A stretch of DNA of 64,000 nt from Phymatolithon calcareum (Eukaryota; Rhodophyta; Florideophyceae; Hapalidiales): contig OZ345352.1 of assembly GCA_977006965.1 (NCBI GenBank), positions 2,542,001 to 2,606,000 of the forward strand, written 5' to 3'. The notes under the pieces are model-generated. The model ran no database searches, had not been told where the DNA came from, and worked only from the letters and a program-made list of their open reading frames with translations. Positions 1 to 8,507 of the stretch are shown here, piece by piece; the stretch's first letter is position 1, and each line of letters starts with the position of its first letter. A program made the position numbers and the translations under genes.

Positions 1-339
1 AGGGCTTGTAAAATAAAAACATAAAATTTCCTCCAAAGAGAAAGGCATGCAGTCGAGATGTGTTCGTTGGGAAGGTCGTGCGTGGGCGGGGAGAAGAGAA
101 TGGCATACCTCCAAGGCAAGACACGGGCAGGACTGGCGTGGACAAATACAGAGTAAAACAAACGTGCAATGAGAAGAAATTCGCTGAGCGCAGTGTCGGT
201 CGCACACCTTGGATCTCGCTGCTGGTAGTGTCGGTAAGTGCCAACAGTGTGCCTGAGGGAGGTCAGCGTACGCGAACAGCCCGGCTGTATACACCGTCGG
301 CTTCTTCGCTATGGGGTTCACAAGATTTTCACTCATGAA
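1..339. other. no recognised feature
   Basis: Short open frames run through this stretch on the plus strand, but none resembles a known family and none recurs elsewhere in the window. I see no RNA gene or repeat in it. Confidence 0.4.
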
Positions 340-1050
340 AAGCGAGCTCTTCAAATAACGAAACGCATGTTCTGTATGCATTCTGTTTGGTCTTCCATTC
401 GCACGTGACACGATCTCGCTCCTCGTTCTACTTCAGCCTTGCTCAAGCTGTCACACATCACATAACACAACACAAAGGAACTCAACAACAGTGGAGACAC
501 TCACCACCTCTACGGGAAGCTCCTTTGTCGATAAACAGGCCTCGGACAAACGCTCCTTTATTGTGCGGCCTTGCCCATTATGTTGCACTCGCGACACTCC
601 TAACGATTTACTTCACGTGCGTTCGTTGCCGTATAATAATAATCGACTACATGCTAGGTGCTCAGAGAGAATACCAGACATAAGAGTAGAGTCGCCCTAC
701 TGAGGGTAGCACGAGAGGATGCCTTGCCCGTATATTCGCATGAGTGTGGGGCTTTTAAAAAATAAAAAAATGTACAATAACAAACTCTTTGCTAAAATTC
801 CAGGTAGCATGAACCGACTATGTCTTAAATTCCAAACTGCTCATTCCTCATCCACACTGGACCCGGTTCGCGTCCGTTAAGCATTGCATGGAACTTCCTG
901 CGTACGTCGGATAGATGCACCCGCAAGGCATGTTCGTTCGTGGAACTGCGCATGGTCACGAACCAGAGAGCACCGAACCCAGAAAATGGCAGCTGGCCAG
1001 CATTACATTTTGACGATCATAAAGCTTTGAAATGTAGAGAAATCTAGTGT
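340..1050 (+). repeat. dispersed repeat, left-end copy (interrupted by a SINE)
   Basis: This stretch aligns with 7,860-8,250 and 21,780-22,320. Shared landmarks are the segment around CGATCTCGCT and TTCAGCCTTGCTCAA, the CGTTCGTT stretch, and the GACCCGGTTCGC segment. It is interrupted at 640-771 by a SINE-like insertion absent from the other copies. Frames across it are broken, so no protein is called. Confidence 0.7.
640..771 (+). mobile_element. SINE-like retroposon with A-rich tail
   Basis: A 132-bp insertion ending in an A-rich tail (about 755-771). It is bounded by a 9-bp direct repeat, GTATAATAA at 631-639 and GTACAATAA at 772-780 (one mismatch). The same host sequence at about 7,917 (GTACAATAA followed directly by host sequence) lacks it. 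A second copy lies in opposite orientation at 3,396-3,542. The A-tail and target duplication are typical of LINE-mobilised SINEs. I cannot assign a tRNA, 5S or 7SL origin from the body. Confidence 0.7.
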
Positions 1051-1240
1051 CTATGCGACGTGATTTTTCCCTCAATCGAGGAAATGAGATTCAGGTAATC
1101 ATTGCAATCGAAAGCTGTCCATTATCGGGTTCTTCAGGAGTGTCAAGCTCTTGGATAGCAACAACATGCGTGACAGAACAGTCTCAAGCAGTTGAAGTGC
1201 GTCACATGCATGCTGCGACACCCTAAAGCTCACTACATGC

Positions 1241-2085
1241 TTAGTATGCAAGGGTTTTACTCACTTTGCAAACTTTGCAGTTGAGTTGCACAGTAAAAAA
1301 AGACGTCATTCCGTTCGCAGTCTTCCTTTTCTTATTGCAGGGATTGAAGTGGATTCCAACACCGCTCTCGAACGTAAACGCACTATCTGAATTAACTTCA
1401 TGTCGACGTCTGGTACTGGAGTTAAATGAGTTATCGATGAGTTGTTGGGCCAGCGCCTCATAAAATCTTCGCTGCGTCGTGTGCCAGTGAGTCTCTGGAT
1501 CCGCGTCAGAATTTAAGAGCCAGCTAACAACCAGGCAAATTGCCAGAAGAGATGTGTTAACACGAAACGATAAGTCCTGGGTGCAGGCCTTCTTGTCCAC
1601 ATCCAAACTATCTTGCTGGAATCGATTGCACCTGTCGATTTGACCACAGGCCGAACACTATGTCTCGCATTCTTCAGACTGCGAGACTGCAGGCTCAAAA
1701 TGTGAAGGTCCATCTTTGCGCCAACGCCAACGCCCAAGATTGTACTGTTTCCATTGGATAATTGTAGAGGTAATCGAAATAAAATAAAGGCTATCTCGGT
1801 CAACCCACAGAGCTGCCATCATTGACGGTCACCAATCAAAGATTTTCGATCCATAGAAACACGATGGCCCCTTTCGGAGAGCCTTATTTGGGATAGATAT
1901 TCTATTGGATACTTCTTTGCCGCGGTTTTGATGACCCCTATAAACCTGAGGCCCAATCGGAAAAGAATTTCAGTAACGCTTGCAAAGCATGAATCAGCAC
2001 AGGCAATGCGCGTTGTAGTAGAGTATGTGGCCACGACACGGCGCAGAACTGTTGTACCATTAGCAGTTTCAACTTCGAAATCCTT
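1241..2085 (-). pseudogene. piggyBac-type transposase (DDE_Tnp_1_7), decayed C-terminal half
   Basis: Read on the minus strand in three consecutive frames, this stretch keeps the order of a piggyBac transposase. At 1,819-2,085 there is a segment with CADSCFASV followed by RFIGVIKTAAKKYP, which corresponds to the strand carrying the second catalytic aspartate. At about 1,660-1,815 there is a segment beginning LWVDRDSLYFIS in another frame. At 1,241-1,660 lies GQIDRCNRFQQDSL, matching the third catalytic aspartate region, then FRVNTSLLAI, a THWHTTQRRFYEALAQQLID helix and a CKVCKVSKT cysteine pair near the C-terminus. A TAG precedes the GQIDR part, and at least two frameshifts separate the blocks, so it is inactive. 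The family cuts and pastes DNA at TTAA. Two non-autonomous TTAA-flanked elements lie in this window, but their ends cannot be tied to this transposase from sequence alone. Confidence 0.8.
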
Positions 2086-2130
2086 TTTGCTTTTCTTCCT
2101 CTGAAATGGTCATAAGCTCAAGATGCAGCT

Positions 2131-2526
2131 TTATCTCGTGTCTTCTAAACTCCTAATTCTGTATCGCACTCCATGAGCAAAAGAACTCGGCTCGTGCGTG
2201 ATGACATCAAGCTCCTCTTGCGATGGTTGGTCATCAGAACCTTGCAGAGCGTAGGCGAGAGAGCTCCCAAGACGGCTTTCAGAGCTTCTGTTGATTGTAC
2301 AGAGGTTCTTGCTGCCTTCTGGGGTGGTTGAAGTCGCTACTGGAGCGGAGAGCATGGTGTTTGACCAAGAAGATTGGCGACCACGAGTGCTGTAAGCCAG
2401 CTTTGGTGGAACAGAGTTTTGCCGGCTGGGACTCGATACAAGTACGCGAGAGGAAGGAGAACCGTCCTCAGACTTTCCTGCCTTGAAATTAACAATCTTG
2501 ATTGTCTTAATGCTAGACTTTTTCAT
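2131..2526 (-). CDS. hypothetical protein, possible N-terminal remnant linked to the piggyBac relic
   Basis: An ATG-initiated frame of 131 codons on the same strand as, and directly upstream of, the transposase relic. The protein is Ser/Thr/Pro-rich and basic at its start (MKKSSIKTIK), with no membrane segment or cysteine motif. It occurs once in the window, so frame conservation cannot be tested. Its position would suit the poorly conserved N-terminal region of a piggyBac transposase or an upstream cargo frame. It could also be a chance frame. Confidence 0.3.
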   Translation of the reverse strand: MKKSSIKTIKIVNFKAGKSEDGSPSSRVLVSSPSRQNSVPPKLAYSTRGRQSSWSNTMLSAPVATSTTPEGSKNLCTINRSSESRLGSSLAYALQGSDDQPSQEELDVITHEPSSFAHGVRYRIRSLEDTR

Positions 2527-2555
2527 TGATTGCTAAACTAGAACCCATTTCGCGC

Positions 2556-2939
2556 TCACTGACTTGCTTCCGCGACCGATATTTTTTTCACAATTACCCC
2601 CTCAACCTTGCCGTTCACTTTTTTTGGTTTGAAACACGTTCCAGATAGTCTGCAACATTCCACGAGACTGGTCGCAGACGTTGCTTTTATGTGTACAGGT
2701 GCACAGACCAGTCGGTGCGGGTCTTTTCTTGAGGCATGGCATGTCCCTTTTTTCTGTATCAACATCACAATATTGTTGCTAGCGAAGAACGAAGAGCTTT
2801 TAAGACAGTAGTTTGGGTAGTCCTCACCTAGAACACAAGGCCGCCTTTCCGAATCTGGCGCTAGAAAACTATTCCGCATTCGTTTTACAGACTTTTTTGA
2901 GCTTTTAAATCCACTCTCAATTGAATGTGCTCGACACAT
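2556..2939 (-). CDS. hypothetical frame, Cys/Lys-rich
   Basis: The frame is open from 3,044, but the first ATG is at 2,939, giving about 127 codons. The C-terminal half holds several Cys and His residues (GTCHASRKD, VCAPVHIK, ECCRLSGTCFKPKK), loosely like a zinc-binding segment. It ends 30 bp before the next minus-strand ATG at 2,526, in a different frame. Its position upstream of the transposase relic suggests remains of the same element. There is no homologous copy in the window to test it. Confidence 0.25.
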   Translation of the reverse strand: MCRAHSIESGFKSSKKSVKRMRNSFLAPDSERRPCVLGEDYPNYCLKSSSFFASNNIVMLIQKKGTCHASRKDPHRLVCAPVHIKATSATSLVECCRLSGTCFKPKKVNGKVEGVIVKKISVAEASQ

Positions 2940-3395
2940 AGACACAAAAAAATATGCAGGAAGGGAAATCTCAAGGCCAACTCCAACGAATACTGTTCGC
3001 AAAAGAAGGCACGAGGCTAGAAGCAAGAAAAAAGAGGAAAACACCGTAAGACAAACCGAATGATATCCCGGCCATCCTCAAGTTTGCCAAAGTGAGACAT
3101 CGACAGCTGACCATAAAATACGCAAGTGGCAGGTTCCCTCAAGTGGGCACGACGCTAATATCGAATACATTCGGAACGGCAGCAGAGCGCCACCTGGAGA
3201 TCATACGCATGAACCTAAGAAGTACGAACTGGACTCCGGAGAAATGTCAAGAACGGAAAAGGCATTAGACTCCATACTACTCTACAGTGTCACCATAAAT
3301 GACAATATGGAGAACGACGAGTCCCTGTATTAGGGACCAGGCGATATTCTAGAATGAACAAGTTATGAAAAGCTGCTCCCGTACAGTATTAGGAG

Positions 3396-3542
3396 TTTTT
3401 TTTGCAATTTTTTTAAAGCCCCGCAGTCATACGAATATACGGGCAGGGCTTCCTCAGGTGCTGCCCTCGCTAGGGCGGCTGTACTCTTATGTCTGGCATT
3501 CTATCTGAGACCCTAGCATTTGTTCGGTTGTTTTGATTGCTC
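3396..3542 (-). mobile_element. SINE-like retroposon, nested in the LINE-like 3-prime end
   Basis: A 147-bp insertion in minus orientation with its tail appearing as T-runs at 3,396-3,414. It is bounded by 13-bp repeats ACAGTATTAGGAG (3,383-3,395) and ACAGTCTTAGGAG (3,543-3,555), one mismatch. The uninterrupted target is visible at about 52,645-52,657 on the minus strand. The body is about 80% like the 640-771 copy by eye. The tail reads TTGCAAAAAAAA in sense, like the tail of the LINE-like fragment at 52,599, which suggests shared mobilisation machinery. Confidence 0.75.
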
Positions 3543-3561
3543 ACAGTCTTAGGAGTGTTAA

Positions 3562-4363
3562 GGACCTACTTCCCCATCTTTGCAGCGCTCTCACTGGCCG
3601 AAACAATACTCATAAAATGGATGAAAATTTTAATTATGTCGTTTGTACCGACGGGACTGTATCAAGTTTCAAGAAAATGTGTAGAAACAGTGAAATATTT
3701 TCAAATATGAAGTCAGCAAAAAGTTTCCAATGTTCGCCTCTAATCAATCATTACAGAAAAATGCTTACTGTGTTTCCTTCGAACAGTTTCAGCTTCTCGT
3801 CGGGGCGCAACGTGAATTTTACTATATTTTTCGCCTGTTCCTTTGCCAAATTTAAAAAACTTTTGGTCTCGCGGCGCGAACTTTTTTGCCACCTAGACGT
3901 TCGATTTTACTAAATTTGCGGTATTCTTGTGGTAGTCTACAACCATTTGAAACTTTTGACCTACGCAATAAGAAATTCATATAGTCCTTTTCGAGATAAT
4001 TGTCCATCTTTGTAGGCGATTCTTTTTCAAGATCAGAATTACGAAAAGCGCTCTACACTCCTTATTTCATCCCCTTTCTTTGATTTTTTTGATTTTTGGA
4101 TAACCTACATTCTTGGCTTTCTATAAAAGTTTTCGAAATGAGAAGAACGGATCAGGAAGTAGTCTTAAACTGCGCGTTTAAGGAGCTGTCCCGATTTTCG
4201 AAGGAACCCTCTGCTGAGAATTTCTAGAAAAAGTTTCCACGGCGAGGACTTTTTTTTGCTTAACCAATTATGTACGGCCATAACAGAAAGTGTCCAATGA
4301 GCTTCTCGGATTCCCAAGCTCATAAAAAATAAAAGTGAAAATCTAAGATGGGGATGTAGGTCC
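3562..4363 (+). mobile_element. piggyBac-like non-autonomous element (TTAA target), copy 1
   Basis: An 802-bp element with terminal inverted repeats GGACCTACTTCCCCATCTT and GGACCTACATCCCCATCTT, flanked on both sides by TTAA (3,558-3,561 and 4,364-4,367). The same host sequence at 52,640-52,643 has a single TTAA and no element, an exact pre-insertion site. There is no coding capacity. A second copy in opposite orientation lies at 59,544-60,523. TTAA duplication with precise ends is the hallmark of the piggyBac superfamily. Confidence 0.85.
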
Positions 4364-4414
4364 TTAATGAGGGCTTTCAAATAAACAACTAAACAGTAGC
4401 AAAAAAATAGACAC

Positions 4415-4748
4415 AAATTAGGACGGACTGTGTGTTTATGTGGCATCCGCGGCAACCGTCGGTGTCCAGCAACGAGGAACGTCCAAACCGTTGCGTGTAA
4501 AGGACAGCATCTTATTCTCTGTGCGCACGCAATCCGGCGACGAATGCGGCAAATTCCTTGCGTTTTGTTTTGAGGTTATCGAGTCGTCTGTGACCTTATC
4601 TGCTTGTATGAATCCCTGCAAGATTGACCGGTACAAACGTGTGTCGGAAAGCCGGTCGAAACGCAAAGCGTAAATGAATCTGTAATGATGGCTCTGGCAT
4701 ATGTCCTCTCTTGCAAGCCCTCACCTTCTGCGTACAGTAATACCACTG
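4415..4748 (+). repeat. Y repeat, partial copy
   Basis: Aligns with 15,980-16,337, 18,890-19,247 and 30,450-30,807 (shared segments TTATGTGGCATCCGCGG and TCAACGAGG-like variants). It ends at the Tc1/mariner-like insertion, and the sequence resumes after it at 5,533 as in the uninterrupted copies. Confidence 0.7.
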
Positions 4749-4750
4749 TA

Positions 4751-5530
4751 CTGTCGCGTAATCCAACGCTAGCGCTTTAGCAACCGAAACAGCAGGTCCA
4801 GTCGAGGACCTAACTCGAAAACGCTTTACCTTCCGTCTTCAACTTGACAACGATTGAACAAACCCACAGCCCGATACAAACCACTTTCCACAGTAGCACA
4901 ACTCCAGTTCGATGCCCCCTCTCCCTGCAGATCGCCTCCTGGGGCGACTATATAAGGGGTTTCTCCAAGTAACTCAGCGGCCGTCTCAACTCCGCCATAC
5001 CCCGCGCAATTCCGCGATGCCAACCAGCGATGGACACCCGGCATAAGCATACCAAGTACCACGCGCGCTCCTTAGACCGATTCCACGGTCTACGACCGTC
5101 AGCGCGCCATACGCGGCCATGCCGCCTCGCGCCCGCAGTCGCTCTCGTTGGTGCCTCACACCAACGGCAAACATAAATTAAGGGGCTCGTCCTCAACGAG
5201 CACCAACATCATCCCATAGATCGGCGGACACCCGCCGCAGAGCATGTACATACGCCCAAAGCCCTTATCAAAATCCTTGTCGTGCGCCCGTCAGCGCAAC
5301 GCCGTTCCACGAACGGTGTCGGCCGCCCACGATCATCGCATGTGCAATAAACTCCTCAATCCATAATTTGGGGTGAATGCCCACAGAGCTGCCAGCTTCG
5401 CGACCGTCCAGTCAGAGGAGGCAGCCGAATCGAAAACTCCCCATTGTGACCACCGCTGGAAAATGCCATGTATGACATTTGTCTGACGACTTCTGCGCCC
5501 AGAGACCGATTCCTCCTTTTCATGCAACAG
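4751..5530 (-). mobile_element. Tc1/mariner-like non-autonomous element (TA target), copy 1
   Basis: A 780-bp insertion bounded by TA (4,749-4,750 and 5,531-5,532), with ends CTGTCGC and GCAACAG. At 16,339-16,340 the paralogous site reads CACTG-TA-CTG with no insertion, which fixes both the boundaries and the TA duplication. A second copy in the opposite orientation sits at 26,506-27,260. It is GC-richer than its surroundings and has only short frames; no transposase is recognisable. The inverted repeats are very short (about 7 bp), so the superfamily rests mainly on the TA duplication. Confidence 0.7.
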
Positions 5531-5532
5531 TA

Positions 5533-7860
5533 CTGATTCCACATGGACTGATGTACGGAACAAGTTCGGGGCATGCTGTAAAGTTTTAGTGCATGCGCAT
5601 AAATTCAAGAGTTACGAAATCCTAGTTATTAATGGTAAAATCTATGGATTCGGGACATGGACCGGCCCATGTCCCACATCATTTCAGATGGGATAATTGG
5701 CTATGGCGCCTCCTGCGTCCCGTGTTGCACCAAAAAACTAACTTCTGCTCTCGATCTACTGGGCGTGTAACGTCACACCTTGTTAACCGCACTTTTACGA
5801 ATGACATTGCAGAATATAGATTCGCGTTGTTCTACCAAAAAGCCCTTTTTGATCCACATCCATGTGTGACTGACTACAGCACAGTTTGCTGCCTGTACGG
5901 TGCGCTTCCGTTCATGTTCTTAACCGGGTGGCACAGTCCCACGCCTGCACGGAAAGAATAGACTGGTCCGTACTCGCAAATAGAACAGCTCTCCAGCGTT
6001 CACGCCCCGTACCAGTCAATAAAACACGGAATGTTATGCGCTTCCAGCATTTCTAATACTATCTATACTCTGTGTGCGGCAATGAAACGATTCGGAAAAG
6101 TGTACGATGTGGATTATAACACTGGAATCTCCCTAGGGCACTCGTGCCCACAACGTTAGAAAAATCTGTGCACATCATGTTATGATCAAGATCGAGAATT
6201 CAACAGCGGGAGCCCCATCACTGTCACGTCTAGTCTTGAGTCTTGAAAGGGCAACGATACGACTTCGGTGGACTGGCATGATCGTCAAGTTACGTCTAAT
6301 AAAGGGTGCTGGCAATGATTGTCAGCACATTTTTCGGCCTAATTTCCTGCTTCATGTACGAAGCAAAACTTTTTTCTATCGCCATGATGACCTCTCGTAA
6401 CATTTGTGCAAGATCTTCCACTATCTAGTATAAATGTATTGCACAGTTAAAGTTGCCACCTCCACGGCGTGTACCAACAAGGAGACTCGTGACTATCCAT
6501 TTTGCTGTAAACTTTTCTCTCAACCCGAATTTCGTGCGAATAAGAACAGTGAAAAGTGGACATGTGATCAACGGGACGCTCTAAGACATGTTAATCAGCC
6601 CGATTGGGTAGGCGAGAGGGTCCCCGCAATATCAATAATAAAGTTTTCGCCTCGGATCGCCCGCAATTTTATAACTGCTGTCATTTTGAACGGTGCATCT
6701 GCAGCAAACGCGGGCTACGACTGAAGCGCTATATCCATTTCGCGTTTTCGATATTTCGAGATCTCCTGCCGCGAAAGCAAACTGGTGTTAGCAGGACCAT
6801 TCTTCTCTGGACGTCGTACATAAGCACCCCACTATAACCATCTTGATAGATATGATGTGCGACGTCTGCGTTCAGGCTGATGGATGCCGAGTGGTGTCAT
6901 TGCTGTGACTGTGAAGAGCCACGTGTGTGCTATGGTGAGCGGAGCTATGATTTGTGGAAGAAATAAGAATATGTCGGGTATGACTCTGGTTGCTGGTCTT
7001 GTTCGTGCGTTTTTCGCGCGAGAAATTGCCCGGGTTTGTGTGGGAATATCGAAGATAACGCAAGGCAGAATGTGCAGGAGGTTGAGAGAGTGGGAAATAC
7101 TTTCTTCAGGTCTATGGGGACCCTCTCAGTTTCGCTCGCCCTCTTTTGACAGTGAACGGGGGAGCAAGGGCGAAGAAGAAAAGTAGATTTTAATTTAAAA
7201 GTTACCAACGCATCTGCTGACACTTGGGGCAACTTCCCTAGGGCCAAGAGGTTTTGGCTGGATTCTGTCTATGGCGGAGTTCGAGAAAATGTATGCTTCA
7301 AAGTTATTCAGTAGTAAAGATTTTCTCGCCCTTTTTACGGCAGAGGCTTGCATTACATCGTCCAACGTATGGCAGATGTCGTTGTTAGATATTCGTAGCT
7401 CTTCTAGTTTCACGCACGTCGTGAACCCAGATTCTGAGAAGCTTGCTTGCTTTGGACGCCCGGAACGCCACTGCGTACTTTGCTTTACTGCTAGATTTCA
7501 GAGGGCAAAAGACAGGGTGGCCTGCCGGTGCAGGAAACATAGATATCTTTTTTGTAGTGCTCTCTTACTGATGATGCCCATGGCGGGGTATGGTTCTGGT
7601 GTATGGGCGCTGTACAAAACTGCTAACGTTTGCATGCCGAGGCGAGTGTGCGGTGAAAGCTTTGCATCGTTGCCAAGCGTGAATGCACAATGAAAATGAG
7701 GACCGAGGCGTGGCAAAGAAGTTGACTATTTCCAACTTTGCATTTCAGCAAAAATAACCTTCGAGTCGCGACAGAGAAGATATCTCACTGGCACATTTAC
7801 CTGTAAAGATGGTCTATGCCTTGGTGCGAAAGAGTGCAAGTTTTCACTTCTACGTGGGAG
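5533..7860 (+). repeat. X repeat, copy 1
   Basis: Aligns with 16,338-18,360, about 19,248-21,560 and 30,808-32,830. Copies are roughly 85-95% alike by eye. Frames on both strands are partly conserved, for instance minus-strand peptides with CHTLDD and HTPEPYP, but every copy carries stops or shifts, so no gene is called. This copy contains a retroposon end at 7,173-7,281. Confidence 0.7.
7173..7281 (-). mobile_element. 5-prime-truncated retroposon, second family (CTTCTTC tail)
   Basis: About 109 bp present here but missing from the paralogous X copy near 17,985. On the minus strand it ends with the residues PSVSRCVGNF, a stop, then ATTAAAATCTAC and a CTTCTTC tail. A longer member lies at about 34,890-35,112 with the same protein end (PSVSRCVDNF, stop). 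Sharing a protein terminus plus a tail suggests a LINE or retrocopied gene 3-prime end. The target duplication is not clean here. Confidence 0.5.
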
Positions 7861-8259
7861 GCGTAAGCACACCACGACACTCCTAACGACTCACTGCACA
7901 CGCGTTCGTTTCAGTACAATAATAGAGCCTTTGGTAAACTCCAGGTAACACGAACCGACTATGTGTTAACTATCGAACTGCTCGTTCCTCATCCACACTG
8001 GACCCGGTTCGCATCTTCTGTTTTTTTTTTTTTTTTAGTAGTATTTATTAAACGCTCTCAGTAACACTCTTTAGACTTGCATCTTCTGTGCATTGCATGG
8101 AACATCCTTCTTATGTCGGAAGGTTCCATCCATGAGGCATGTTCGTTACTGGAACTGCGTCTGGTCGCGAACCAAACAGCACTAAAACCCAGAAAATGAG
8201 AGCATTTTGACCATCATACAGTAAAGTAAAGCTTAGAAATGAAGACTTTTCTACAGTAG
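7861..8259 (+). repeat. dispersed repeat, second left-end copy
   Basis: Aligns with 340-1,050 and 21,780-22,342. It contains the tiny poly(A) retroinsertion at 8,021-8,078. Confidence 0.6.
8021..8078 (-). mobile_element. 58-bp retroinsertion with poly(A) and polyadenylation signal
   Basis: On the minus strand this is about 42 bp of sequence with AATAAA a few bases before a run of 16 A. It is flanked by a perfect 10-bp duplication GCATCTTCTG (8,011-8,020 and 8,079-8,088). Paralogous sites near 867 and 22,165 lack it. The 42 bp resemble the 3-prime UTR of the LINE-like fragment at 52,599 (TAGGAGTGTTAATGAGGGC-like). It is an extremely 5-prime-truncated target-primed insertion. Confidence 0.8.
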
Positions 8260-8507
8260 TGTAAGGACCAGTTCGGTCCTCATTTCCAACGTCTGGGAGA
8301 TCGCATCTCATTAGAATCTCCCAACACCAACAACGACATTCCCAACACACAAGAAGAAGACATTTAAAACAATAGTGAAGACAGTAACTGTCTTCAAGGG
8401 CACGCGTTTCCGAATAAACGAACCCGCACAGACGACTTTACTGTGAGGGGTGCCTTCCAGTGTGCCTTCGCGACACACACTTAACGACGCACAACCAACG
8501 CGTTCGT
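8260..8507. other. insertion of unclear type with 8-bp direct repeats
   Basis: About 248 bp flanked by TACAGTAG (8,252-8,259 and 8,508-8,515). The paralog at 22,335-22,342 has one TACAGTAG and no insert. The ends lack clear inverted repeats. The right third resembles the CGTTCGTT part of the neighbouring repeat (about 7,880-7,915), so a local duplication is as likely as a transposon. Confidence 0.45.

Larger units (their letters stand above)
3060..4411 (+). mobile_element. LINE-type (or processed-mRNA) 3-prime end, split by two nested insertions
   Basis: The plus strand at 3,060-3,395, 3,543-3,561 and 4,364-4,411 reassembles into a sequence that also occurs on the minus strand at 52,599-52,911. 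It contains the end of a reading frame (ERHLE, KYELDSGE, RTEKALDSILLYSV, NMENDESLY then TAG at about 3,331-3,336), a short 3-prime UTR with CAAATAAAC, and an A-tail. The fragment is interrupted at 3,396-3,542 by a SINE and at 3,562-4,363 by a TTAA element. No reverse transcriptase survives, so a LINE 3-prime end and a retroposed host mRNA cannot be told apart. Confidence 0.6.

Noticed and set aside
640-3542. A 2.9-kb transposon bounded by about 100-bp inverted repeats enclosing the piggyBac relic
   Set aside because: The two repeats each have their own A-tail and their own target duplication (9 bp and 13 bp), so they are two SINE copies in opposite orientation.
4751-5530. CACTA-type element with 3-bp CTG duplications
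   Set aside because: The empty sites read CTG-TA-CTG and CAG-TA-CTG, so only the TA is duplicated.
6884-7247. Conserved overlapping frames on both strands of the X repeat
   Set aside because: Both strands stay open in several copies but accumulate many replacement changes; similarity is explained by repeat homology.
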